From positions 22,476-86,475 of the forward strand of contig NZ_MUKP01000027.1 in the NCBI RefSeq assembly GCF_002081715.1: a DNA stretch of 64,000 nucleotides, given 5' to 3'. The position numbers and the translations under genes are program-made. This DNA is from Nocardia donostiensis (GTDB taxonomy: Bacteria; Actinomycetota; Actinomycetes; Mycobacteriales; Mycobacteriaceae). Positions 1-8,861 of this stretch are shown here, piece by piece; the stretch's first letter is position 1; every line of letters begins with the position of its first letter. The notes beneath the pieces were generated by a model that saw nothing but the letters and a program-made list of their open reading frames with translations, was not told where the DNA came from and ran no database searches.

Positions 1-1111
1 GATACACCGTGGTCGTACCATCCGGCCGGTGTTCGGTCAGATCCACATCGAAGGTGTCGGTAGCACGTTCGGTGATCCGCATACAGTGCGTCGTCCCCTT
101 CGGGATCTGCTCGTCGATGGCGGCCTGGATCACCTCCGCCGAGGAGATGTTCTCCGCATCAGGGGCCACGAACTCGCGTGCCTTCTGGCCGTTGCGGTCA
201 ACGTAGAACGCGTGCTGGAAGCCGAGGATCGCGCCGGGACCGCTATCGGTGTCGCCCGCGCCGTTGCCCACCGTCACCTTGCCGTCCTGGCTGGCCGGGC
301 AGCTCAACGCTGCGCTGGTGGTATCGGGCGGCGCCGGTGTCCCTGGTTCTCCACCGCTGGTCAGCAGCACGATCGACCCGATAACGACGGCCGCGGTGAC
401 CACTACACCACCGATCGCGATCAGGCGACCGTTCGACCGTTTCCGGCGTTGCGGACGTGCCAGGGCTTCGGTCACCGATTGCGGAGTGAGCCGCCGCGCG
501 ATCGGGTCATCGGCCCATGACAAACCAGCAGGATCCTTGTCCGCCCCGGCAGAGCCTACGGTTTTCGGCGAGGCAGGCATACCGCCGGACGAGGTGGGGC
601 GGTTCCACCAGGTGTCGAGGTCGTCGGCCTGACGACCCGCAGCAGGACCGGCCTCGGGCTGATTCCGGTCGGGCTGGGAGTGGCGCACCGTGCGGTCGTC
701 GACCGGGTGCCGGACGGTCAGATTTTCCTCAGGTGCTACCGAATGCCGCACGGTACGCGAGTCGTCGGCGGGACGCTGCTGCGGTATCGACATCTCCGGG
801 AACGTGCTGTCCGGCGCGCGGTACTGCGGGGGCGGCGGGGGCACGGTGGCGGGCGGTTCCGGCGGGGTTTCCGAAGCGGGCCGCCAGGTCAGCTCCGGAT
901 TCTCCGGCGCGGGCTCGGGCCGCCACAGCGCCTGGGAGTCGTCGTCGCCCGGGCCGAATTGCGCATCGCCCGCACCGAACGCCGAATCGGCGGGCCCGAA
1001 CCCCGAATCTGCAGGCCCGAAATCGGAGAACGACTGCCCGGCCGCGCCAGGTGAGGGACCGAAGTCCGCCCGATCGGATCTGCTGTCCTTGCCTTCGGTC
1101 TCCCCGGCCAC
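1..1111 (-). CDS. Proline-rich single-pass membrane protein, 3' end outside window
   Basis: The minus-strand frame opens at a GTG preceded by GGAGAGG and stays open to the window edge, giving at least 370 residues. The N-terminal half is low-complexity and lies before the membrane helix. It has FGPADS-type repeats near residues 25-55, a polyproline stretch, and three spaced TVRH motifs. A basic patch (RRKR) precedes one hydrophobic helix near residues 228-250. A folded domain of over 120 residues follows, with an even codon pattern and no recognised motif. The topology suggests a cytoplasmic disordered region and an extracytoplasmic C-terminal domain. I do not recognise the family. The gene lies downstream of another proline-rich secreted protein on the same strand, separated from it by a strong hairpin, so the two are probably transcribed separately. 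Confidence 0.72.
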   Translation of the reverse strand, partial: MAGETEGKDSRSDRADFGPSPGAAGQSFSDFGPADSGFGPADSAFGAGDAQFGPGDDDSQALWRPEPAPENPELTWRPASETPPEPPATVPPPPPQYRAPDSTFPEMSIPQQRPADDSRTVRHSVAPEENLTVRHPVDDRTVRHSQPDRNQPEAGPAAGRQADDLDTWWNRPTSSGGMPASPKTVGSAGADKDPAGLSWADDPIARRLTPQSVTEALARPQRRKRSNGRLIAIGGVVVTAAVVIGSIVLLTSGGEPGTPAPPDTTSAALSCPASQDGKVTVGNGAGDTDSGPGAILGFQHAFYVDRNGQKAREFVAPDAENISSAEVIQAAIDEQIPKGTTHCMRITERATDTFDVDLTEHRPDGTTTVY

Positions 1112-1132
1112 ACCCAATCCTCTCCCAGGACA

Positions 1133-1170
1133 CATGGGTGGGGCGGTCGCGAACGACCGCCCCACCCATG
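1133..1170 (-). terminator. 17-bp perfect hairpin with CGAA loop
   Basis: Bases 1133-1149 and 1154-1170 are perfectly complementary, with a four-base loop. The hairpin starts 13 bases beyond the stop codon of the proline-rich secreted protein and sits before the start of the next minus-strand gene. There is no U-tract, as is common in actinobacteria, so termination is inferred from the structure and position. Confidence 0.7.
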
Positions 1171-1182
1171 ACTCGGCTCGTG

Positions 1183-2250
1183 TCAGTACTGGAGTGAACC
1201 ACCCCACTGGGTGGTCACGCCAGCGACGTTGATCGTCTGCGGCGCGATATCACCCGGCGGGAGCAGCGCGGGCGGCTGGAAGTTCGCCGCCGCCTCCAGC
1301 GCGGCAGCCCCACCTGGCTGCGCGGCGATCCAATGCTCCACGGCGGCCTTGGCCGCGTTCAGCTGAGTGGTGTCGATCATATGGGTGGCCTTGTTGTCCG
1401 GCAGTCCCTGGCCGCCGGTGAAGGTGGACACCTTGATCGTGTTCACATCGAGGAATTCGACCGAGATACCGGCCTCGCCCGCCCCCTCCGGAGTGGCGTA
1501 GCCGACGGTGCCGACATACCCCGCGTCGTTGCGGAAGTGATGGGTGTTGGCGACATGGCCCGGGATCAGGGTGCCGCCGTCGATGGCCGCACCGATCTCC
1601 GCGTGCGGACCGGTCATCTCGACAACCGGCGCGGGCGGAGCGGCCTCGTTACGCGGCGCCTGCCACTGCTGCGGCTGCACCAGCGTCTCCATCTCCGGAT
1701 CGGTGGCCTGGGCGTTGTCTCCGGAAGGCGCGGCGCCGTCGGAGTTCTCGGCATCCGGAGCATCGGCACCTTCCGCGCCCGGCTCGGTTTCCGCTTCGGG
1801 CCGGTTGGGATCCTGCTCCCCCGGCTGGCGGTCCTGCTCGATCACCGGCTGCACCGGGTTCGGCTGGCCGGGCACCGGCAGCGGTGCGACACGCGGTGTG
1901 GTGACACCCGGCTGGGTGGGCGCGGTCAGGTTGTCCTGCTCCCGCTCCTGGCCTGGCTGGTTCGGCTTCGGTGTGGTGACACCCGGCTGGCTCGGCGTAG
2001 GTGGCGTCGCCGGATCGTCCTGGCCCTGTACCCCCGGCTGCTGAACACCGGGCTCGGTGGTCTCCGGACTGTTCTGGGTGTCGGTGGTACCCGGCTGCGC
2101 CGGGCCGGGTGTGCCCGGTGTGGTCGGCTGATCGTTCGGAACGGCCCCCGCCGGCGAGGCGAAGAACGTGGCCACGGCGGCCGCAGTGGCCAGCGGCAGC
2201 GAAGTACTGGCCATGGCTCGGTGCGTCCGACTCGGCTTGCGATGTTTCAC
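1183..2250 (-). CDS. Secreted Pro/Thr-rich protein of unknown function
   Basis: The protein has 355 residues and starts with a GTG after GGGAAAGAG. An in-frame ATG lies 15 codons upstream, but the chosen start gives a cleaner signal peptide: basic VKHRKPSR, a hydrophobic core, then an ASPAGA cleavage region near residue 35. Residues about 40-200 are Pro/Gln/Thr-rich, with QPGVTTP repeats encoded by exact 22-bp DNA repeats at 1894-1915 and 1969-1990. The last 150 residues (from MTGPHAEIGAA) look folded and end in GGSLQY, and carry no motif I can name. The layout suggests an exported or cell-wall-associated protein with a disordered wall-spanning stalk. I see no enzyme signature and assign no function. 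Confidence 0.75.
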   Translation of the reverse strand: MKHRKPSRTHRAMASTSLPLATAAAVATFFASPAGAVPNDQPTTPGTPGPAQPGTTDTQNSPETTEPGVQQPGVQGQDDPATPPTPSQPGVTTPKPNQPGQEREQDNLTAPTQPGVTTPRVAPLPVPGQPNPVQPVIEQDRQPGEQDPNRPEAETEPGAEGADAPDAENSDGAAPSGDNAQATDPEMETLVQPQQWQAPRNEAAPPAPVVEMTGPHAEIGAAIDGGTLIPGHVANTHHFRNDAGYVGTVGYATPEGAGEAGISVEFLDVNTIKVSTFTGGQGLPDNKATHMIDTTQLNAAKAAVEHWIAAQPGGAAALEAAANFQPPALLPPGDIAPQTINVAGVTTQWGGSLQY

Positions 2251-2576
2251 TTTTCGCCCAATCTCTTTCCCGGGTACGGACCCGCCGGGCCGCACTCAGT
2301 TGTCCACAATGAGACGCGCACCTGCGTAACGGCCCGGGGGCCGTTCGCCGTTCGCGCCCGGAAAGGACGAGTCCCCCTGACAACAAACCTCGCGACCGCC
2401 CGCCGATCGCATCTCTGCGGGGAAGTGAACCACAAGTATGCGCTGCTGGCAACGTGACGAATCTATGCAGGCGCCATGGCGTCTCGCGGATATCCGCTCT
2501 CTGGCCAAGCCACAGACGGTTACGGACCGGTCCAGGCAGAACATCGCAGGCTGCCGCCGAGGCCGAACCGGTGTTT
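2251..2576. other. Intergenic region without a supported gene
   Basis: The region lies between lpdA (which ends at 2577 on the minus strand) and the start of the secreted Pro/Thr-rich gene, so it should contain that gene's promoter. ORFs here are short, Arg-rich shadows. I found no convincing RNA gene or operator. Confidence 0.4.
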
Positions 2577-3989
2577 TCAATCCAGGTCGTCGTGCCGCAT
2601 GAGCTGGCGCGCGGCCTCGGTGACCGAACCGGTCAGCGACGGGTACACCGAGAACGTCTGCGCCAGATCGTTGACCGTCAGATTGTTCTGCACCGCCATC
2701 GCGATCGGCAGGATCAACTCGGAGGCGATCGGCGCGACGACGACACCGCCGATCACCACACCGGTCGCTGGTCGACAGAAGATCTTGACGAAACCGCGCC
2801 GCAGGCTCGACATCTTGGCACGCGGGTTGGTGTTCAATGGCAACATCACCGTGCGCGCGGGCACCTCACCGTTGTCGATGGCGGTCTGGCCGACTCCGAC
2901 GGTGGCGATCTCCGGGCGGGTGAACACCGCGGAGGCGACGGTTTTGAGCCGGATCGGGTTCACCCCCTCCCCGAGCGCGTGATACATCGCGATCCGGCCC
3001 TGCATGGCCGCAACCGACGCCAGCGGCAGCAATCCGGTGCAGTCGCCTGCGGCGTACACGCCCGGCACCCCGGTCCGCGAAACCCGGTCGACTCGAAGAT
3101 ATCCGCCGCGGTCGAGTTCGATGCCGACACGTTCCAGGCCCAGATCATCGGTATTGGGCGTCGAGCCGACCGTCATCAGAGCATGCGAGCCGGTGACGGT
3201 GCGGCCGTCGGACAGAGTGACCACCACCCCGCCAGCCCCCTCTTCGGTACGCCGGACCGATTCGGCGCGCGCGTGCTTGACCAGCTCCACCCCGCGTTCG
3301 GCGAACGCGTCCTCTAGTACCAGCGCGGCGTCCGCGTCCTCATGCGGCAGCACCCGATCCCGGCTGGACACCAGGATCACCCGCACGCCCATTTCGGTGT
3401 AGGCGGAAACGAACTCGGCACCGGTGACACCGGAACCGACCACCACCAGCGTTCGGGGCAGCTCGTCGAGGTCGTAGAGCTGACGCCAGTTCAGGATCCG
3501 TTCACCGTCCGGTTCCGCACCGGGCAACACCCGCGGGCTGGCGCCGGTGGCGATCAGCACCACATCGGCCTCCAGGATCTCCTCCTCACCGTCGCCGAGC
3601 CGTGCCTCGACGCGGTGCGCCCGGAGCCCGGAGGTCCGGTCAAGCAGCCTGGCGCGGCCCGCGAGTACTCGCACCCCCGCGCCCTGCAGTTTGGACCGGA
3701 TATCGGCCGACTGCGCCAACGCCAGCGCCTTGACCCGCTCGTTCACCTCCGGCACCCGAACCTTGGCCTGACTGGGATCGAGACGGATACCCAGGTCACG
3801 GGCCCGACGCAGATCGGTACGCACCCCGGTGGAGGCGATGAACGTCTTGGAGGGCACACAATCCCACAGCACACAGGCCCCGCCGATGCCCTCGGAGTCG
3901 ATCAGCGTGACCTGCGCCCCGTGCTGGGCTGCTACCAGCGCCGCCTCGTATCCGGCCGGTCCGCCGCCGATGATCGCAATGCGGGTCAT
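2577..3989 (-). CDS. lpdA: LpdA-type flavoprotein NAD(P)H:quinone reductase
   Basis: This 470-residue protein belongs to the pyridine nucleotide-disulphide oxidoreductase superfamily. It has the N-terminal FAD dinucleotide fold (IIGGGPAGYEAA, residues 7-18), a second nucleotide-binding fold (VVGSGVTGAEFVS), the FAD motif YAAGDCTG and a C-terminal dimerisation domain. The redox centre region reads GGACVLWDCVPSK, with Cys39 and Cys44 at disulphide spacing. The C-terminal HPT...E motif of true lipoamide dehydrogenases is replaced by YPSLTGS, so the catalytic His is absent. That fits the quinone-reductase LpdA group (Rv3303c in M. tuberculosis) rather than a subunit of pyruvate dehydrogenase. The ATG has GGAGG five bases upstream. 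The gene is divergent from the Rv3304-like cyclotransferase, as in mycobacteria. Confidence 0.9.
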   Translation of the reverse strand: MTRIAIIGGGPAGYEAALVAAQHGAQVTLIDSEGIGGACVLWDCVPSKTFIASTGVRTDLRRARDLGIRLDPSQAKVRVPEVNERVKALALAQSADIRSKLQGAGVRVLAGRARLLDRTSGLRAHRVEARLGDGEEEILEADVVLIATGASPRVLPGAEPDGERILNWRQLYDLDELPRTLVVVGSGVTGAEFVSAYTEMGVRVILVSSRDRVLPHEDADAALVLEDAFAERGVELVKHARAESVRRTEEGAGGVVVTLSDGRTVTGSHALMTVGSTPNTDDLGLERVGIELDRGGYLRVDRVSRTGVPGVYAAGDCTGLLPLASVAAMQGRIAMYHALGEGVNPIRLKTVASAVFTRPEIATVGVGQTAIDNGEVPARTVMLPLNTNPRAKMSSLRRGFVKIFCRPATGVVIGGVVVAPIASELILPIAMAVQNNLTVNDLAQTFSVYPSLTGSVTEAARQLMRHDDLD

Positions 3990-4098
3990 GGGTACCTCCG
4001 CTCGAACCTTCTGACCGGGATCTCCGGCACTCGGTAACGGTAACTGGCCTGGCCTGCCCCGGCTCGCTCGGTTGCCGGTGTGCCACGGCGGCCGCTGA

Positions 4099-4104
4099 TA
4101 CCCT
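4099..4104 (+). promoter_or_regulatory. -10 box for a leaderless start
   Basis: TACCCT lies seven bases before the GTG of the cyclotransferase gene, and there is no Shine-Dalgarno between them. The geometry predicts that the transcript begins at or next to the start codon. Confidence 0.5.
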
Positions 4105-4111
4105 TCACCTC

Positions 4112-4591
4112 GTGCCGATCTACGCCGCCTATGGGTCCAATATGGACTCGACCCAGATGCTCGAGCGCTGCCCGCACTCCCCCATGTTCGGGACGGGTTG
4201 GTTGGAGGGCTGGCGTCTCACCTTCAGCGGGGACGACATCGGCTGGGAGGGACCGCTGGCCACGGTGGTGGAGGAGCCGGGTTCTCGGGTGTTCGTCGTG
4301 CTCTACGACGTCTCCCCCGAAGACGAGCAGCGCCTGGACCGCTGGGAGGGCTCGGATTTCGGGATCCACCGCAAGATCCGGCTGCGGGTGACCCCGAACC
4401 CCGGCAGTGGCACCGAACCGATCCTGGCCTGGCTCTATGTGCTCGACGCCTATGAGGGCGGGCTGCCGTCGGCCCGCTACCTTGGCGTGATGGCCGATGC
4501 CGCGGAGAAGGCGGGCGCGCCCGAGGAATACGTGCACGCCCTGCGCACCCGCAACAGCCGCAACGTCGGCCCCGGAAACAACTTCAGCTGA
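4112..4591 (+). CDS. Gamma-glutamylcyclotransferase-like protein
   Basis: This 159-residue protein of the GGCT/AIG2 fold begins MPIYAAYGSNMDS; the YGSN loop is the family's substrate-binding signature. An acidic segment, DEQRLDRWEG, contains the Glu/Asp expected near the active site. It is the positional and sequence counterpart of Rv3304, next to lpdA. The family forms 5-oxoproline from gamma-glutamyl substrates. Mycolic-acid bacteria use mycothiol rather than glutathione, so the real substrate is open. The GTG start has no ribosome-binding site but has a -10 box at leaderless distance. The last eight bases overlap the end of the convergent amidohydrolase gene. Confidence 0.85.
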   Translation: MPIYAAYGSNMDSTQMLERCPHSPMFGTGWLEGWRLTFSGDDIGWEGPLATVVEEPGSRVFVVLYDVSPEDEQRLDRWEGSDFGIHRKIRLRVTPNPGSGTEPILAWLYVLDAYEGGLPSARYLGVMADAAEKAGAPEEYVHALRTRNSRNVGPGNNFS

Positions 4592-5774
4592 CGCCCAGCG
4601 CGATATTGGTCATGGTGCGCACACCGATGGCCAGCGCCCGCTCGTCGAGGTCGAAGGTGGGCTGATGCAGGTCGAGCTGTTCGCCCTGCCCCGACCAGAC
4701 ACCGAGCCGCGCCATTGCGCCCGGGACTTCCTCCAGATACCAGGAGAAATCCTCACCGCCGCCGGACTGCGGAGTGTCGGCGAGCGTGCCTGGACCCACC
4801 GCACGGATGGCGTCTTCGAAGATCCGGGTGGATTCGGGGTCGTTGACCACCGGCGGCACACCGCGCCTATAGTTCAGCTGATAGCGCACCCCGGTGGGCG
4901 CGAGCAGCCCGTCGACGATCTCGTTCACCATCGGTTCCAGCAGCGACCACGTCGGGTGATCACCGGTGCGGATGGTTCCGGTGAGCATGCCGGTCTGTGG
5001 GATGGCGTTGGGTGCCTTGCCCGCGCTCACCGCACCCCACACCATCACCGTGCTGGTACGCGGATCGATGCGGCGGCTGAGCAGCCCGGGCAGGCCGGTG
5101 ATCACGGTGCCGATCGCGTAGACCAGATCGCTGGTCAGATGCGGGCGCGACGTGTGGCCGCCTGGGGAATCCAGCACCAGTTCGACGGTGTCGGCGGCCG
5201 AGGTGATGGCGCCCACCCTGATACCGACCTTGCCGACTTCCAGCCGCGGATCGCAGTGCAGCGCGAAGATCCGTTCGACACCCTCCATCGCGCCGGTCGC
5301 GACCACGTCCAGCGCGCCGCCCGGCATGACCTCCTCGGCGGGCTGGAAGATCAGCCGCACACCGGCCGGCAGTTCCAGGTCGGCCAGCGCGAGCGCGGTA
5401 CCGAGCAGGATGGTGGTGTGCGCATCGTGACCGCAGGCGTGTGAGACGCCGGGCACGGTGGAAGCGAATTCGAGTCCGGTGAATTCCTGCAGCGGCAGGG
5501 CGTCCATATCGGCGCGCAGCGCGATCCGGGGCGTATCGGGGCCGATATCACAGATCAGGCCGGTGCCGCCGGGCAGCACATGCGGGGTGAGTCCCGCCTT
5601 GGTGAGCCAGGCGCCGACGAATTCGGTGGTCGCGAACTCGGTGCGCGACAATTCCGGATTGGCATGGATATGCCTGCGCCATTGGACGAGGTCGACCGTG
5701 TGCTCGGCCAGCCAGGCCTCGACCGCGTCCACCGCGTCCTGCCCGATCCGCACCGAACGGCCGGTTGTACTCAC
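4584..5774 (-). CDS. amiA: M20-family amidohydrolase, AmiA-like
   Basis: This 396-residue metal-dependent amidohydrolase is of the M20D/IAA-amino acid hydrolase type. The metal-site signature HACGHDAHT (near residue 105) supplies His and Asp ligands, FQPAEE supplies the catalytic and metal Glu pair, and a conserved His lies in FALHCDPRLEVGK. The C-terminal GGGEDFSWYLE segment completes the dinuclear site. The family cleaves the amide bond of N-acyl amino acids; the physiological substrate is not evident. The GTG start follows AGGAGG and overlaps the stop of the upstream paralogue by four bases (GTGA), so the two are translationally coupled. It corresponds to Rv3305c. Its 3' end overlaps the convergent cyclotransferase gene by eight bases. 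Confidence 0.87.
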   Translation of the reverse strand: MSTTGRSVRIGQDAVDAVEAWLAEHTVDLVQWRRHIHANPELSRTEFATTEFVGAWLTKAGLTPHVLPGGTGLICDIGPDTPRIALRADMDALPLQEFTGLEFASTVPGVSHACGHDAHTTILLGTALALADLELPAGVRLIFQPAEEVMPGGALDVVATGAMEGVERIFALHCDPRLEVGKVGIRVGAITSAADTVELVLDSPGGHTSRPHLTSDLVYAIGTVITGLPGLLSRRIDPRTSTVMVWGAVSAGKAPNAIPQTGMLTGTIRTGDHPTWSLLEPMVNEIVDGLLAPTGVRYQLNYRRGVPPVVNDPESTRIFEDAIRAVGPGTLADTPQSGGGEDFSWYLEEVPGAMARLGVWSGQGEQLDLHQPTFDLDERALAIGVRTMTNIALGVS

Positions 5775-7123
5775 CGAATATCCTCCTGTCGTCTGACGAG
5801 CCGCTGCAACAACCTGTCTCTGTGTAATTCATCGCGGGCCGCGGCGATCGCAGTACGCGCAAGCGCCGTCGCCCCGTCCAGTACCGCGCGGTCGGCCGAG
5901 GCGTTGACGCTAGCCGCCGCGAAACCCGGCTGGTGTGTCACCGCGCCACCGGCATCGATGCCGATGACCGGGTGAATCCCCGGGATGACGTTGGTGACAT
6001 TGCCCATATCCGTGCTGCCCAGGGGCCGCTGTGCCGCCAGCTCGGGCGCGATCGGCGTCCGTCCCAGGCCGGCGATCTGCGTGCGATAGGCAGACAGCAA
6101 CGCCGGATCGGGGGTGAGCTCGGTATAGGTGGGCGCGAGCGTCCGGGTTTCGTGGGTGCAGCCGGTCGCGAGGGCGCCCGCCTCGAAGCAGGCCGATGCG
6201 CGTCGCATCAGATCGCCGAGGGATGCGGAGTCGGCTGCGCGCAAGTAGTACAGCAGTTCCGCACGTGCGGGCACGACGTTCGGGGCTACGCCGCCGTCGC
6301 CGACTATACCGTGCAGCTGCTGTCCCTGGCGCAGATGCTGGCGCAGCAGACCGATCGCCACTTGGGCGATGGTCGCCGCATCACCGGCGTTGCGGCCCTG
6401 TTCCGGGGCCGCGCTCGCGTGCGCTTCCTGACCGTGGAACACCACCGACAGATCCGCGAGCGCCAGCGAGCGCGCATCGACGATCTCGTCCGGTCCCGGA
6501 TGCACCATCAGTGCCATCGCGATGTCGTCGAAGGCACCGTGCTCCAGCATCAGGATCTTGCCGCCGCCGCTCTCCTCGGCCGGCGTGCCGAGCACCACCA
6601 CGGTGATCCCGAGTGCGTCGGCCACCTCGGCCAGGCCGAGGGCCGCGCCGACCGATGCGGCGGCGATGATGTTGTGGCCGCAGGCGTGGCCGAGTTTGGG
6701 AAGGGCGTCGTATTCGGCGCAGAGCCCGACGGTCAGCGGGCCGCTGCCGTAGCTCGCGCGGAACGCAGTGGGCAGGCCAGCGACACCGTGGTCGATCTCG
6801 AACCCGCGTTCGGCGAGCGGGACCAGCACTTTGGCGACGCTACGGGTCTCCTCGAACGCCAGCTCCGGTTCGGCGTGAATCGAGTGTGAGAGCGCGATCA
6901 GCTCCGAACCGGCGGCGGTGATGGCCGCATCCGAGCGCGCGATATAAGGATTTCCGGCCGGCTCCTGGCTCGGAGGCCCGTCCTGGTTTCGGCCCGGCAC
7001 CGGCTGACCGCGAGCGGACCCACCACCGGGCAGCGTCGGCTCCCCGCCGGGCAGCGTCGGCTCGCTACCTGGCTGGTGGGAATGGGCACCGTGAAATTCG
7101 GGGCCGCTGCGCGAGTGTGGCAT
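5771..7123 (-). CDS. amiB: M20-family amidohydrolase, AmiB-like
   Basis: This 450-residue M20 amidohydrolase is a paralogue of the next gene. Metal-site motifs are GHACGHN (with the preceding GLCAEYDALPK) and GTPAEESGGGK, and there is a HPGPDE segment typical of the AmiB/AbgB branch. The open frame extends 60 codons upstream, but that part is Arg/Ala-rich and carries no signal. The chosen ATG (MPHSRSGPEF) is the last plausible start before the conserved region. Residues about 10-40 are a low-complexity leader containing the direct repeat EPTLPGG, encoded by two copies of a 17-bp sequence (7026-7042, 7047-7063). The true start could therefore lie further in, near MxxxARSDAAI. It corresponds to Rv3306c. 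Confidence 0.83.
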   Translation of the reverse strand: MPHSRSGPEFHGAHSHQPGSEPTLPGGEPTLPGGGSARGQPVPGRNQDGPPSQEPAGNPYIARSDAAITAAGSELIALSHSIHAEPELAFEETRSVAKVLVPLAERGFEIDHGVAGLPTAFRASYGSGPLTVGLCAEYDALPKLGHACGHNIIAAASVGAALGLAEVADALGITVVVLGTPAEESGGGKILMLEHGAFDDIAMALMVHPGPDEIVDARSLALADLSVVFHGQEAHASAAPEQGRNAGDAATIAQVAIGLLRQHLRQGQQLHGIVGDGGVAPNVVPARAELLYYLRAADSASLGDLMRRASACFEAGALATGCTHETRTLAPTYTELTPDPALLSAYRTQIAGLGRTPIAPELAAQRPLGSTDMGNVTNVIPGIHPVIGIDAGGAVTHQPGFAAASVNASADRAVLDGATALARTAIAAARDELHRDRLLQRLVRRQEDIR

Positions 7124-7250
7124 GGCACACAGTCTCGCACTGCCGACGCGCCAGCGAGCGCCCGCGCCCGGTGTGGCGGAACATACTCGACGGTAGCGGG
7201 TGGCCAGAGCATCAGCGGTCCGGCGGAGGTTTGCGGCTACGTTCGCTGTG

Positions 7251-7952
7251 TCAGCCGGCGAAGGCGAGGTTGTCCGTCGTATTCGGCACCGCGAGACCGG
7301 CAAGGGCCTTGGCGTGCAGGGCTCGTTTGATGACCGGGAGGTTGGGCTTGCGGTTCCCGGCGAGCTCGGCGGCGCGGGCGAGGGCCGTATCGCGCAGTTC
7401 CTCCGCGGTGGCCTTGCCGTCCACTATGCCGGAGGCGATGGCGTCGTCGGCGTCGTAGCGATGGCCGGTGGTCATGGCGTGCACCGCGACCTGGTTGGTC
7501 AGGCGTTCGGTCAGCAGCGCGTTCATACCGACGGTGAACGGCATGCCCAGCTGCACCTCCGGCAGACAATAGAAGCCGCGGTCGGCGCGCATCACCCGGA
7601 AGTCGTGCGAGGTGGCGAGCATGGCGCCGGCACCGAAGGCGTGGCCGTTGATCGCGGCGACGGTCGGCAGCGGGAAAGCCAGCAGCCTGCTGAACATGGT
7701 GTGCACCCGGTCCAGGTAGCCGTGCATCTGGTCGAGGTTGGCGAACAGCCAGTCGGTGTCGAGACCATTGCTGTAGAACTTGCCGTCGGCGATGGTGACC
7801 AGGGCCGCGGGGCCTTCGCTCGCTTCGACGGTGTCCAGCAGCGCGTGGAACCGGTCGATCCAGTCGGGATGGAAGCGGTTGTCGCTGTCTGTCTTCCCCT
7901 CGTCGCAGAGGTGGAGCACAAACACATCCCCGTCACGTTCCAGATACGGCAT
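7251..7952 (-). CDS. Enoyl-CoA hydratase/isomerase family protein
   Basis: This 233-residue crotonase-fold protein starts MPYLERDG. The oxyanion-hole loop is visible as SNGLDTDW (first hydrogen-bond donor region) and INGHAFGAGAML (second). FCLPEVQ-like FYCLPEVQLG carries the Glu position typical of hydratases or isomerases, and it resembles delta3,delta2-enoyl-CoA isomerases more than classic EchA hydratases. It is shorter than the usual 255-260 residues. It lies 127 bases upstream of amiB on the same strand and divergent from the purine nucleoside phosphorylase gene. The specific substrate cannot be told from sequence. Confidence 0.82.
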   Translation of the reverse strand: MPYLERDGDVFVLHLCDEGKTDSDNRFHPDWIDRFHALLDTVEASEGPAALVTIADGKFYSNGLDTDWLFANLDQMHGYLDRVHTMFSRLLAFPLPTVAAINGHAFGAGAMLATSHDFRVMRADRGFYCLPEVQLGMPFTVGMNALLTERLTNQVAVHAMTTGHRYDADDAIASGIVDGKATAEELRDTALARAAELAGNRKPNLPVIKRALHAKALAGLAVPNTTDNLAFAG

Positions 7953-8072
7953 ACGGGCAGGGTAGCGGGACGGGCAGCGAGACTACTCGCCGGTAGGCCT
8001 GTTGTGTCCCGCGCGCGCCGGTGCCGCGGGGCGCTTGCGTTATCGAGCCGGGGCGTCACGGGAGCCGATACA

Positions 8073-8861
8073 GTGACTTTCATGCTTGCCGAACAGGCCG
8101 CGGAAGCGATCGCCGAACGGACCTCAGTAGCGCGACACCGCGTCGCGGTGGTGCTCGGCTCGGGCTGGCAGGACGCCGCCGCAGAGATCGGCACCCCGAC
8201 CGCGTCGGTGCCGATGCCGGAACTGCCCGGATTCGCCACCCCGACCGCACAGGGGCATGTGGGGATGGTGCTTTCGATCCCGGTAGGTGATACACCGGTC
8301 CTGCTGCTGATGGGACGCCAGCACCTGTACGAGGGCCACGGCCCCGCCGAGGTGGTGCACCCGGTGAACACCGCGGTGGCCGCGGGCGCCGAGGTGGTGA
8401 TCTTGACCAATGCGGCAGGCGGTATCCGACCCGGGCTGCACGTCGGGGAACCGGTGCTGATCAGCGATCACCTCAACCTCACCGCCCGCACCCCACTGAC
8501 CGGAGCGACGTTCGTCGACCTGGTCGACACCTGGGATCCCGAACTGCGAGTGCTGGCCAAGCAGATCGACCCGAGCCTCACCGAGGGCGTCTACGCGGGA
8601 CTGACCGGGCCGCAATACGAGACTCCCGCCGAGATCCGGATGCTGGCCACCATCGGCGCCGACCTGGTCGGGATGTCGACCGTGCTGGAGGCCGTCGCCG
8701 CTCGCGCGCTCGGCGCCCGCCTGCTCGGTATCTCGCTGGTCACCAACCTGGCCGCCGGGGTGACGGGCGCGCCGCTGGCGCATGCCGATGTGCTGGCCGA
8801 AGGGCATGCCGCCGCGCCACGACTCGGCAAACTGCTGCGCAGTGTGGTGGAACGGCTGTAG
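8073..8861 (+). CDS. deoD: Purine-nucleoside phosphorylase
   Basis: This is a 262-residue trimeric-type purine nucleoside phosphorylase. It cleaves inosine and guanosine with phosphate to the free base and (deoxy)ribose-1-phosphate. Motifs: VVLGSGWQD (phosphate loop), GRQHLYEGH, the central TNAAGGIRPG, LTGPQYETPAEIR (base-binding Glu) and SLVTNLAAGV with the catalytic Asn. GTG at 8073 is chosen because GGGAG sits eight bases upstream; an ATG three codons later (8082) is the alternative. It is the counterpart of Rv3307. The next gene starts on the very next base after the TAG, in the same frame. Confidence 0.92.
   Translation: MTFMLAEQAAEAIAERTSVARHRVAVVLGSGWQDAAAEIGTPTASVPMPELPGFATPTAQGHVGMVLSIPVGDTPVLLLMGRQHLYEGHGPAEVVHPVNTAVAAGAEVVILTNAAGGIRPGLHVGEPVLISDHLNLTARTPLTGATFVDLVDTWDPELRVLAKQIDPSLTEGVYAGLTGPQYETPAEIRMLATIGADLVGMSTVLEAVAARALGARLLGISLVTNLAAGVTGAPLAHADVLAEGHAAAPRLGKLLRSVVERL

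Noticed and set aside
7200..8072. In-frame open extension upstream of the purine nucleoside phosphorylase
   Set aside because: It runs antisense through the enoyl-CoA hydratase-like gene and has no family similarity. The phosphorylase start with GGGAG at eight bases is well placed.
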